A stretch of DNA of 64,000 nucleotides from Chloranthus sessilifolius (lineage: Eukaryota > Streptophyta > Magnoliopsida > Chloranthales > Chloranthaceae), in NCBI GenBank assembly GCA_021018995.1, contig CM037588.1, positions 138,629,725-138,693,724 of the forward strand, in the 5' to 3' direction. Of the stretch, positions 24,019-35,560 are shown piece after piece; positions within the stretch are counted from its first letter, which is position 1, and every line of letters starts with the position of its first letter. A program made the position numbers and the translations under genes. Below the pieces are notes generated by a model. That model did no database searches, had not been told where the DNA came from, and was given only the letters and a program-made list of their open reading frames with translations.

Positions 24019-24742
24019 ATTTTAAGCATATGTTTCATTTTACACCGACTCGCCCGAGATATAAGACATATATCCGTTTCAGGCTATCAGCCAATTTCAA
24101 ATTATGGTCTTCATGTCACTAGGCCATCCAGTGCCATATGTTTGGGGAGATAAGGCTATGATCATGAAGATGCACGAGACGCAGATTCATTGGGCCATAA
24201 ATATCCGATATTGTTGTGGGGATATATACCGGGCTCCCGATAGGGCCGATACGATATAGACGACAAACCTGTATAAATCTTGACATTTTGTGAAAATTTC
24301 AACGCTGTATTAAGTACCAGACTACCAGGCTACCAGCTGTCCCAATAGAAAAAACATAACCGTCCGTTGGTCGCCATCTGGCAAGGTCAAAAGCCAACCC
24401 ACCCCCATTACCAGAACGCAACGTTTCTAATTTAACCGTTCCGTGTCGGCGACGAAAACACACACCAACATCTCTCCGTCCAGATCTGCCCACGTGGCCA
24501 GACTGCAAAACCTCCAGCTACAATAGAAATGAACCTCCAACCATTAAATCCCTGTAATCCATCTCCTTCGCCTCCTTTGTCTCTCCTCCACCAAGAATTT
24601 CAAGCCCCAAAACACAAAACCATCCTCTTCCCAACCCCACTCTCTCTCTTCATCCTACCCTTTTTTTTTCTCTCTCTCTCTACATCTCATCTCCCTGGGC
24701 GTGATCTGATCCACAACCGTTTCCCGACGTTCATCTCAGGCG

Positions 24743-26964
24743 ATGGCGCCCCGTTTATTCACATGCTTCGGCCGGGGCTCGTCGTCTTTCGGGAAAGAAC
24801 CGTCACCGGGGAACGCCACGGCCGATCAGACGGCTGAGGAGCAGCGAAGGGCCAGCCCTGTGATCGTAGAGCTGTTCTCGTCGCAGGGATGCGCCGCGTC
24901 GCCGGAGGCGGAGTTGCTTTTGTCGAGGCTCGGCAGGGGAGATTTCCAGCTGGAGGTCCCCGTCATCGTCCTCGCTTACCACGTGGACTTCTGGGATTAT
25001 AATGGGTGGAAGGACCCTTTTGGTTCTAGCTTGTGGACCGTACGGCAGAAGGCTTACGTGGAGGCTTTACAGCTTGACACGTTGTTCACGCCCCAGGTGG
25101 TGGTGCAGGGGAGAACGCAGTGCATGGGCACCGACCAAGATGCGCTTCTCTCTAATATCGGATCGGCGAATCGGTTTGCTGCTCCTACGCTCCAGGTAAT
25201 TTGTCTAAATGTTTTATTATTTTTATGAGGAGTTACACCGTGGTGCTCGGTAACACTCCACACAATCATCCATCTCTACCATCCAACCAACCGACCTTAA
25301 TCTGTCCTACAAAAAATTGTCTTCTAACAGCTATCAGGGTCCCTGAAAATCTGTGGGAGTCAGCGGTTGAGTGTATTCAGCCGATCTTACGTTAAATTAC
25401 ATTTAGATGGTCCGAAAACCGTTATATTTTCGTTATGTAAATCTGACCACTTGGTTAATTTACAAACAGTTTGTTTTGGGTATTTTAATTCATTTATATT
25501 ACCTTTTTTTTTTTTTTTTTTCTCTTTGCATTTTTCCTCTCTAGTGCCTAACGGTAGCTGTTTTATAGTAGAATATATATATGCTGTGTTGAGCACCCTG
25601 TTTATATGATAACGTTAATTTAATTAATTTACTATTAACGCTATGTCGGAGGAATTACTTACACTTTTATCTAGTGGCTATTATAAAGTACATATCCACT
25701 CAGCTAACTTTATGTTTTTTTTTTTAATAAATTTATTTATTTATTATATTGTGAATGATAAGTTGGAACTTGGAAGGTTGGGTACTTGGGTTGCACGTTT
25801 CCAACTTGTATATGGGTGGCAGTTCTCCCTCTCTTACTTGTACTTTACCTAACTCTGAAGAGCATATGCCACCTGCATGCCAAGATAAGATCTAAACCTA
25901 AATTTAATATGGGTGGCTAGTAGTATTCATCGTGACCGTTCAACCTCAATCAAAGTTCGCATGCACCACCATGCATGCTATCAAAACACAGATGATTCCG
26001 ATCAGAGATGTCGATGATATCGAACTATATGTATCACTTCATCATTTGATTCAAAGCAATCAAAAGTGTATGAAATAAATGATTATCATGTAAAGTTTAG
26101 CGGTTAGCTTATTATTTTAATTGCTTTGAAACACATGATATATAAAAATACTTTTCAACATTATTGATCTTTTGATTTTGATTATGCTCTTCAAATTATA
26201 GGACACACTCATGGATCAAAATATCGTCCGATACCGATACGTATCGGTTTTGGACCTCACCGATACGATACAATGGGTTTTTATCGCCCCCTGAAAAAAC
26301 AGTCAAATTATCGTTCAATGTATCGTTCGTATCGTCCGTATCGTTCAATGTATCGTTCGTATCGGACGATAATTTGAAATTATCGTCCGATAATTTCAAA
26401 TTATCGATTTTAATGTTTTTTTTGTTTTTTTTTTTTTTTTTTTGGGGAAAAATTCGGAAAGTATCGTCTGGAACCGATACATATCGTCCGATACGTATCG
26501 GTTTTGGGGCTGGACGATACGTATCGAAAAAACGAGATTTTGATCCTTGGACACACTTCATGAAATGTGGTATTATATGTTAAAAAAAAGTGACAACAAA
26601 TTCTTCTTGCGGCATTATTGGTTACATATATACAAGCTGGAGATCGTTCATTAAATGTGTCATGGGATGCAAAGACCATGATCTATAGATATGTCATGTG
26701 GAAGATTTCATTGAAAATAATCTCTCTCCAAATGTATTAAAATCAACATCTTAATTATTTTGGAGATATGCATACATTTTTCGATACAATCTTAGATTCA
26801 ACCGATCCGAACAAAAGGTCCTTTGCGTCACATGGTACACATGATGGAAATGATGTTCCAAGTGTAGATTTGGAATGAGTCAGTTTTCATATAGTATGAT
26901 TTAAGGAAATATTCAAGTGACAATAGTAATTAATCCTCAATTATAAATATTTGAGCGTGCGTGT

Positions 26965-27010
<46 letters not shown>

Positions 27011-27903
27011 AGCGTGTGACACCTTCTTATATGGAGGAGGTTGACTTTTTTTTTTAAAATGATATCATATATTCATATGGCATTAACAATCTTAGGGGCA
27101 CTTGAGCGAGTAGCTTTATAAGCAGCACTTTTGGGAAATAAATCTCATATAGCAAATCACTTACCTTTCTTAATACAAAGGGAAGAAGTAATCATGGAGT
27201 GAAAAACCCACACAACCTCATGCCCCACAAAGGGGGAGGAGGTTGACTGCCATGGCAGTCTAAAACAGATTACCTCATAACCCTTCACTGGAAGGACATG
27301 GGGCCTAAACCCTTTAGATCCTCTATGGCTCACTTTAGTTCTATGTGGTATGTACTAATTTTTATCTGGATGACACTTGGATTGGTAGAGGCCATGGCCC
27401 AATAGTTTATGAAACAAGCTGTTTTAACAGAGGTCGCATGCTATTATACTTTGTAGATGATAATTCTCAATTCAGCTTTAAGTAACAGAGATTAGAGATT
27501 CTATTAAGTCAGTTTGACCATTCTGCCCCTCTTCTTCGAGCAGGCGACTTTCCAAAAGCCATCGCCGGACACTTTGCAGGTCTCTCTAACGGGAGCCCTA
27601 CGGACAAAAGTAGACCATAACGGCGTTGACGTCATGGTGGCACTATACGAGAGCGGGTTGGTGACCGACTGCACAAAAGGCGAGAACAAAGGCCGCGTTC
27701 TGTCCAACGACTTCGTCGTACGGAAGCTGGAGAAACTTTGCACCATCAAAGATGCGTCGGCGAAGAAAACAATAACGGGAACCGTCAACTTTCCATTATG
27801 GGAAGGTTTCAACAGCAGCAAATGTGGTGTCGCGGTCTTCGTTCAGAACGGGTCGTTTCACATGTTCGGGTCACAGCAGTTCCAGTTGCCGGAGAATATC
27901 TGA
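24743..27903 (+). CDS. DUF1223 family protein (thioredoxin-like fold), two exons
   Basis: This is the only convincing host gene. Exon 1 is 24743-25195 and exon 2 is 27544-27903. The intron has CTCCAG|GTAATT and TTCGAGCAG|GCGACT boundaries in phase 0. The joined product is 270 residues, a normal length for plant members of this family. The start MAPRLFTCFG is the first in-frame ATG after a CT-rich leader (about 24590-24690). Recognised pieces are VELFSSQGCAAS (residues 42-53), AYHVDFWDYNGWKD (78-91) and FTPQVVVQGR (115-124). Bacterial relatives usually have SQGCSSCP, a CxxC site; here it is C50-A-A-S53, so redox chemistry is probably altered. There is no obvious signal peptide. Exon 2 carries the family's C-terminal beta-rich part and ends LPENI. 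Both exons are open and GC-richer than the flanks, so the gene looks functional. Its cellular role is not established. Confidence 0.9.
25196..27543 (+). other. Large intron of the DUF1223 gene
   Basis: A 2348-bp AT-rich intron with canonical GT and AG ends. It holds a poly-T run (about 25503-25522), a MITE-like element (26213-26548) and a (TA)n tract (about 26967-27007) flanked by repeats of ATTTGAGCGTG. No other gene is seen in it. Confidence 0.85.
26213..26548. mobile_element. MITE-like element rich in GATACGTATC palindromes
   Basis: Terminal inverted repeats GGATCAAAATATCG at 26213 and, inverted, ...GATTTTGATCC ending near 26546 enclose about 335 bp. Flanking copies of GGACACACTCAT (26201-26212) and GGACACACTTCAT (26549-26561) look like a target duplication. 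The interior repeats CCGATACGTATCGG and ATCGTCCGAT, and includes a poly-T run. It has no coding capacity, and its superfamily is not identified. Confidence 0.65.
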
Positions 27904-27990
27904 AAAAAATGGCCGTGGAATTTTGAGGGCCACTCTATGGCCATCGTTTCCGGTTGTTCTGTACAGAGATGTGCTTGGGTTTGAGGGGTT

Positions 27991-27992
27991 TG

Positions 27993-28030
<38 letters not shown>
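27991..28030. repeat. Poly-T tract in the 3' flank of the DUF1223 gene
   Basis: About 37 consecutive T residues lie roughly 90 bp downstream of the stop codon, probably in the 3' UTR or just beyond it. Length polymorphism is expected. Confidence 0.9.
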
Positions 28031-28339
28031 CTCTCTTTCTGTTTTTCATTTTATTATCATATTGAGTTCATCTTTTCTTTTTCTTTTGGGTAGTGAGGAG
28101 GTTGGAATTTTTATATGATTTGGGATGTCTCTTTCGGAGATTTGGATTGATTATTTGTGTTGAACGTTGATGGGGGAATTAAACAGTACTTTATTTTATT
28201 TTTTAGCGTTTTGATTGTCTAATATTTGGGTTTTTTTCCGCATTTACCCTGTAATATGTCTAGTCTATTACACTTCCTCCAACCTGTACTTATTTCCTCT
28301 TATGATAAAGGATCTGTCGTCGACCGCTGGAGAACTAAA

Positions 28340-28640
28340 ATTTGACCCCATTTAATCAGGCGACAGAGATCATTTTTCATCATAATATTCTACCTAATGG
28401 ATCTTGAGATTGGGAGTCCACCATCAATCGGTCAGATTTTGATTAATCATGGTTGTACATTAAATATGGACCTTGCATTACTTTTCGAGATGTGTACCAT
28501 GTGAATCAAAATCTGACCGTTTGATTGTAGGCCCATCATCTCAAGATCCACTAGGTCAAAGACCAGGGCAAAACATAATCTCCATCATCAGATTTAAAGC
28601 AGTTAAAATTTATTTTGTTGCAGCCCATGTCAATAGTGTA
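28340..28640. mobile_element. Foldback (MITE-like) element, copy 1
   Basis: The arm around ATGGATCTTGAGAT ... GGTCAGATTTTGATT (28395-28445) is repeated inverted as AATCAAAATCTGACC ... CATCTCAAGATCCA (28503-28552). The distal part TCATCAGATTTAAAGCAGTT is shared with copy 2. The 28640-29170 interval between the copies holds nothing I recognise. Confidence 0.55.
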
Positions 28641-29169
28641 CTAAGGAAAAGAAACATAAAAGCAAGGGGTACACTGTAAATAGGTGAAACACGGACGGCA
28701 GAGTGGAAATAAGGCACAACTTGGGGGGTAATGCAAAAAACAAATTGTGAGTTTGGACAAAAAACTTAGGGCCCGCTACTAACCCCCACGAAATACTCAA
28801 TGGTTGCATATGACATAGCTATCTGCTAGCCTATGTTATAACAGAGTTCATCTGCTTTAGTTGGTTCTCATTCTCTTTTCTAACTCCCTGTAAAGGAGGA
28901 TTTATCTACTCTAGCAGCAATCTCCCTGCTCGATTCCTATCAGAGTAAATAAAATCTGCTCTGGCAAGAAGTGAGTAGAGAGGAGGGTAGAACTACTAAA
29001 CAAGTAAATTTTACATAAAATCTTGTTATGCAAGGAGTTATCAAGGAGAAGGGGTTCCTACTAAAGCAAGTATCGGGATGTTAGCAAAGAAGATGAGAAC
29101 TTGCTAAAGCTGGTGAACTCTGGTATTATAGGAGCTAGCAGAGAGTTATGTCATACGCAACCAATATCT

Positions 29170-29490
29170 CTAACTAGCCACAATTGAAAAGAATAGATAT
29201 CTTGGAGTCAAATGATATACGATAATTTTTCGTTCTATTCTTTCACACAATGGATCTTAAGATTATTAACATATGTTTTTGTTCTGCATGGCACACATCC
29301 CAAAAACAAGGAACTTGATCATGCATGCATTAAATGTAGTTCTCAGATTACTTTTTGGGATGTATGTCATGTTAAACAAAGTCTTACGTTTTAATGGTAT
29401 GCCCATGATTTCAAGATCCATTGTGTCGGAGATTGGAAAGAAAAAAATCTTCATCATCTAATTTAAAGTAGTCAATGATTTTTTGTTGTC
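29170..29490. mobile_element. Foldback (MITE-like) element, copy 2
   Basis: CAATGGATCTTAAGAT (about 29248-29263) and inverted ATTTCAAGATCCATTG (about 29408-29423) enclose about 145 bp, with CATCCCAAAAA and TTTTTGGGATG as inner arms. The tail TCATCATCTAATTTAAAG matches copy 1. Boundaries are approximate. The 29490-30420 stretch holds no gene; a weak inverted GGCCATGTT pair (about 29989 and 30205) hints at another MITE. Confidence 0.5.
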
Positions 29491-30419
29491 CTTAGAGGAG
29501 TATATTTAAGTATTTGGTGGGGGCTTACATAGCAGCCCCTCAAATTCATGGGAGCCATTACTTGAACATGAAAAGTTGGCCCTTGTACGTAGTTTAAAAG
29601 GAAGATATGGTATTTTGGAGGTTCGTGTGTGAAAATGCAATCTAAGCCGTCCAATTTAAAGGCCATGATCTAAAAATTATAGGTGCAAAAAATTGAAACA
29701 AAACACGATCTTTGTTGTATTATCTAATGTAGTAAAAAACAATTATCAAATTCAAGTTGACTGCATTGAATCATATACGACGAGATTTTATTTTTGGCCA
29801 ATCTTTTGCACTAGAGATCTATAGATCGTAGCCTTCGAAGTAGACAGCTTAGATGATGTTTTCAAATGATTCATGTCCCCTAAATATCAAATTTCTCTTT
29901 TATAGGGGTCAACTTCTCGTATGCAAGAGGACATCCCTTAGGGATTAGTCCATGCGTAAGCTTGGGATTTACCCTAAGGCCATGTTTGAACACAGGAAAT
30001 CCTAAAGATTTCCTATGTTCTTTTCTGTTTGACAATTTTTGTGAAATGGGTAAACCCTAAAGCACAGAAATCCCAAGAATCCCAAGAATCTTAAGTAGAC
30101 CGATCCTGTGTTCTTTTAAGGGGACACAGGAAATCCCAAGAATATGTAGGAAACTGAGTTGTCAGGAATCAGAGCTTTTCTGAGATAATTGGAGAAATAC
30201 CTGAACATGGCCTGAGGATTTGTTTGACAATTTTTCGAAAAACATAAGAAAAGGATTTGTAGATCCAATAGATTCTAGCTCTTTGTGAATTCATTGTTTT
30301 CCCGTATTTGGATTGAGTAATTACACATAGAAAATAGAAAAGGAGCACATCAATAATATACATTTCACACACCCAATAAATCCAATTTTTATTGTGATTA
30401 ATGTGAGAAAAAAATTAGG

Positions 30420-31076
30420 AGAAAGAAAGAGAGAAAGAGAGAAAGAGAGAGAGAGAGAAAGAGTGAATATAGGAGAGAGAAAGGAAAATATAGAAAAAAG
30501 AGATTATGAGAGAGAGAGATTCAGGGAGAGAAAGAGATATCTAAAAAATAGAGATTAGGTGGGAGAGATTCGGATATAGAGATTAGGAAAGAGAAATGAG
30601 AGCACCATCATTAGTTTACACGACACACACCAAATAAAAAAGGTAAAGAGAGATAGAATGGAGAAGAGAGAGAAATTGTGGAGAGAGATTCAGTGAGAGA
30701 GAGAGAGAGATTTTTTAATTTTTTATATTTTTATATTTACATTTTATTTTTTATATATTTATATATATTTTATTATTATTTATTATTTTAATTATTATTA
30801 TTTTTAATTTTCTATTTTTATTATTTATTACTTATTTATTTATTATTTTCTATTTATTTATTATTTTATGATTTTTAAATTTTTTTTACAATTATTATTA
30901 TTATTATTAATTTTTAATTTTGATTTAATTTTATTATTTATTATTTTTTCTATTTTAAATTTTTTCATTTTATGTTCTATGTTTTATTATTATTATTTTA
31001 ATTATTTTAATTTTATTTTTTATTTTTCGCTAGTTGATTTTATTTTAATTTATTCATCCAAAAAGTGAGAGAGATC

Positions 31077-31122
<46 letters not shown>
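30420..31122. repeat. Low-complexity block: GA-rich, then TTA/AT-rich, then (TA)n(GA)n
   Basis: Purine-rich GAGAGA tracts (30420-30715) are followed by about 350 bp of A/T-only-like sequence with TTATTA repeats, then (AT)n and (AG)n up to 31122. No coding signal; the long open frame here reflects composition only. Confidence 0.85.
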
Positions 31123-31123
<1 letters not shown>

Positions 31124-33965
31124 TCTATTGCCACAACCATTCAGAATTCCATTCAGGGTGATCCTCTTAATGGGGAACTAGCAAAGCAAGAGAAGAAAGC
31201 ATTGAATGAACTTAACAGAGAACTAAATACAGAAGCGAAATTCTACTTCCAAAAGTCTCGACATCAACGCATCAATGATGGGGATCGAAACACCAAGTAT
31301 TATCATGCTATTGTCAATATTAGAAGGGTTGTGAATAATCTTTATGAGATGGTGGATCATGTTGGGAACAGAGTTGTTGATCCGGGTCAAATTGAGAACT
31401 ATCTTGTTCAACACTATAAAACTATTTATACCCCTTCCAACACTGATCCTGTTCCTGTCATTCCTTTTAAGAGACGGCTTCTTCCCGAAGATAGCATAAT
31501 GCTCTCGTGGCCGGTTTCTAATGATGAAATCACCAAGGTGGTGTTTGCTTCACCAAATGGAAAAGCGCTTGGACCTGATGGCTTCCTTGCTGACTTTTTC
31601 AAGATATACTAGGATATTGTCAAGGAGGATTTATCTCGTGCGATAAGAAATTTCTTTCATAAGAAAAAAACTTTTAAAGTCTATTAATTCCACTTTTATT
31701 AGACTCATTCCAAAAGAAAGTGATGCAAATACCGTTGACAAGTTGAGACCTATCGTCCTTTGCAACTTTGTCTATAAAGTTATAACAAAAATTATCTCAA
31801 ATAGACTGGCTTTGGTGCTTCCGAATCTTGTGAGTCCGAACCAATCTGCCTTTGTGAAGGGAAGGCGTGTCACAAAAAATATTTTATTTACTCATGAGAT
31901 GGTTAGAAAGTTCCACCTCACTAGTAGTGTGAAAGTTTTGTGTGCAAAAATTGATATCTGAAAAGTTTACGACCGGGTGAGATGGGATTTTGTCATTGAT
32001 ATCCTTAGACAAATTGGTTTTGATGACATCTGGATAGCATGGATTACACAATGTATTACTACTCCCACCTTCTCCATCCTTGTTAATGGGTCCCCTCATG
32101 ATTTCTTTAGTGGAACATGTGGTCTTAGATAAGGGGACCCTCTGTCTCCTTTATTATTTACTCTTGTAATGGAAGCATTTATATGTATTCTTGAGTAAAA
32201 GATTGATGAAGGGAGGATTCGTATTCTTCACTTGCTAGGTGGGCCTAGTGTTTCTCATCTCATGTTTGCAGATGATCTCCTTCTCTTTTTGGATGATGAC
32301 ATTGGTTCAACAAATGTGGTGAAAGAAGCTCTTGAACTCTTTCATAGATGCTCCAGTCTTATGGCGAATGATAATAAAAGTTCAGTTATTTTTAGTAAAG
32401 TTTGTCATGCCAAAAAAGATATCCTGGATGGTTTAAATTTCAAGCAAGGATATCTACCCATTCGTTACTTGGGCATTCCCTTATTCTCTTCAAGAATGAC
32501 TCATTCCATGTGCAGTCCTCTCATTCAGAAAATCAGAAATAGACTGGAGAGTTGGAAGGGACACTTTCTTTCTCATGCTGGCAAGACTTGTTTTGATTTC
32601 TTTAGTTCTGAGTAGATTTTAGGTTTACTGGACGGGTGCCTTTATCATTCCAAAGAGAACTATTAAAGAGATTTAACATATATTTTGTCGGTTTCTTTGG
32701 AGAGGACCGTCCTTGGCCTAGTCTATGCATCTCATCAGTTGGAAGATAATTTGTAAACTGAAAGAGGAAGGAGGTCTGGGCATTCACAATCTTGTTGATT
32801 GGAATCGAGTTGGTATGACTAAACTCTTTTGGTCTATTGTTTAGAATGATTTTCTTTGGGCCCAAGCTATGTGGACTAAGTATGTTGGGAGACAACATTT
32901 CGAATTGTTTTTGGCCAAGGGATCCTTCATGGGCGTGAAGGGGAATTCTTGCTGCCATAGACATTGTTTTAAGAAACTACCAACTAGTTTTGGGGAAAGG
33001 GGCTACTGCTAGCTTCTGGTTTGATTATTGGGTTAATGGCAAATCTCTTATTCCTACCTATAGCAGAAGACTTTTACTTCAGTCTGGTCTTGATGAGAAC
33101 ACTATAGTTAACGATGTGGCACATGATGGAGTGTGGAATTTACCACTTCCATCAATGATTCGCTTGGAAGAAACTTAGAAGGATGTTCAGATTATTGCTG
33201 CGCCAAATTTGGATCGACATGATAGATAGAGTTGGGAACCCTCAAGAGATGAAATTTTTTCTCTTTGATCAGCTTGGCATGCAATTAGAACCAAAGGAAT
33301 GGTGGTTGATTGATAGGCCTTCATTTGGAATTCGGGTAATATTCCAAAGTACTCTTTCTGTGCATGACAAGCAATAAATTTTAAGCTTATGATCAGGGAC
33401 AATCTTTGCAAAAGGAGTATTAATATCCCTTCTAGGTGTGTTTTATATTGGGCGGATTCGGAGAACACTAAGCATTTATTTTTTGGGTGTGGTTATTCTC
33501 AATGGATTTGGAGATCCATCAAATCCAGGCTGGGAATCAAAACTATCAACAAACTTCCGTTACTTGAAGAATTGAAAGCATGTATGGAAAAGTCTAAGGG
33601 GAAGAAAAGGAAAGACAATCTAATTCGTAATACTTTTTGCACTGCCATCTCTTTTATTTGGAGAGAGCGGAATGACCGTATCTTCAATGATGCGATTACT
33701 CCAAACAAGATAATTTTTCATAATATCATTAGACATGTCTCATTTCGCGTCGATTCTCTTAAGATTTGCGATGATGAGGATGATATTGGGGCGGTATGGA
33801 ATTTGCAATAGGGTGATTGTAGAGATTAATAGGGGTGATGGCATTGCCAAAGCTCCTATTGATCTTTAAAGTTTGATTTATTTGGATTCTTTGTACTATG
33901 TTACTTCCTTTTTAATAAAAGGGGTGAGGACCCTATAACCTCAAGCTTACCTATAAAAAAAAAAA
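31122..33965 (+). mobile_element. LINE-1 copy 2, 5'-truncated, with poly-A
   Basis: A degenerate plant L1 ORF2 fragment starts upstream of the RT in a segment with EAKFYFQKSRHQRINDGD and NTKYYHAI. RT follows with GKALGPDGF, ISNRLALVLPN, NQSAFVKGRR and the catalytic FADD near 32270. A reverse-transcriptase zinc-binding region lies at about 33389-33811 (CVLYWADSENTKHLFFGC, FIWRERNDRIF). Several frameshifts and stops break it. A poly-A run ends near 33965. AGAGAGAT at both ends may be the target duplication, but the site is itself a GA repeat, so this is uncertain. No RNase H was seen. Confidence 0.85.
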
Positions 33966-35560
33966 GAGAGATATTTTATATATAGAGAGAGAGTTCTCAC
34001 GCAAAAAAAAAGGGGAGGGGAGGGAGGCAAAAGATTTTCGATGAAATCTCGCTATTATAGAGAGATTCGTCTTTTCTAATGGAATTTTTTTTTTTGAAAT
34101 TTTCAATTATTTTCAATAACACAACTTTGTTGCTAAATATAAAAAATTAACATATTTCTTTTTCCCCATAATTTGTTTTCCTTTCCTCCTATTCAAACAG
34201 GCCGTAAGTTATAAAAAAAATAAAACTTCTCAAATGCAAGTAATGATCCCTAAATTTGACTAGATTGAGTAAAATGTTTGGATAAAGGGAAAATAGAGGA
34301 ATGAATCGTAAGAGTACGGTTCAGAAATCTTATTTAAGTCCGTAGCTTGGATGCTATTTGAGACTCGAATCACTGAGTTCAAAAATCTTTTGGGTGTGTT
34401 TGGAAATTGACAAAATCCGAGGGATTGACTTTATAAATACCTCAATGTTTTTAACATTGCAGAAATTTAGATCTCAGTTTTCAACTGTTTTTCGAGTTTT
34501 GAGTACATGATGGTACTGCTTCAAATTTTAATTTACTGAGTTGAAAATTTTAAAACATCTAATGTTTGGATATAACTTATGTATAAAAAAAATATAGATC
34601 TAATTTTTTTACTATTTTTAGAGTTTAGAGTACTCTTCAAATTTCAATTTGCGGAATTCAAGAAATTAAGTGCTCCCTTAAGTCACAAAATGTGTCATCC
34701 ATCTTTTTCCTCCATTTTCTAGTCTATCATTATGGTTATCCAAAGACAAAGAATGAAAAATTAGAGACAATAAAGAAATCCTCAAGATTCTTGTCGGTTA
34801 AGAATTTACGAAAATATGAATAAATGTTTTTCTTCCATTTTGGTGTTATCATCTAAACATCTCTATTCTCGATTTTTTTTTTTAATGTAAGAAATATTAA
34901 AATCTCCTATATGCGATTCAATAGAGTTCTTATAGAATCTTGCAAACTTAAAGTTTAAGTAAATTAAAATTTGTTACTATCTCGATTTTTTTATCTCTAT
35001 AGAGCTGTCGTGTTATATATTTCATCGGTAAAAATAAGAAAAATAAGCTCTTCTATGGGCTCGTTTGGATCAAAAGTAATTTTAGAAAGTAATTTTCAAT
35101 TTAAATTACTTCCTATTTTTTCTACTTTTAGAAAACTAGAAGTAAGTTTGGTAACATAATTAGTATAATACAAAAATGAAAAGAATTACTAAAGCTTTAG
35201 TTAAGTACATACTTATATTATCATGTCACACTAACTAAAGATTGAATAAACAAATTTTGCTCAAAAGCAAAATTTTGATTAAAAGTCAATTAATATTGGA
35301 CAATAAAATTTTGGATAATATTTTACAAAGTTACAAACTAACATAACACTAAGGCCCTGCTTGTGTACGTTGAAAGACTCGGAATCAGAGTTATATGCTT
35401 AGAAAGTGACGATTCTGAGTAATTTCTGATCAATTCTGGCGTTTGGCAATACAAGTGGGACCCACACCAGTTCTGCCTTTTTCTGAGTCAGGTCCACTTT
35501 TTGGTTTTCGAGTAAATTAGTAAAAAAGAAGTAGATTCTGAGTCAGTAGCAGTATGCCAC
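33966..35560. other. AT-rich intergenic DNA
   Basis: I see no gene here. A GA/A-rich tract follows the LINE tail, and a CAAACAGGCC sequence near 34195 and GGCCCTGCTTGTG near 35354 look like fragments of MITE termini. Confidence 0.6.

Noticed and set aside
24299-24837. Upstream frames overlapping the DUF1223 leader
   Set aside because: They are out of frame with the DUF1223 start or on the opposite strand and show no family features; the 24743 start gives a full-length family member.
26196-26679. Minus-strand frames in the DUF1223 intron
   Set aside because: They translate the MITE palindromes and a poly-A stretch; low complexity with no homology recognised.
30868-31068. Hydrophobic 66-residue frame
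   Set aside because: Produced by the A/T-only low-complexity block.
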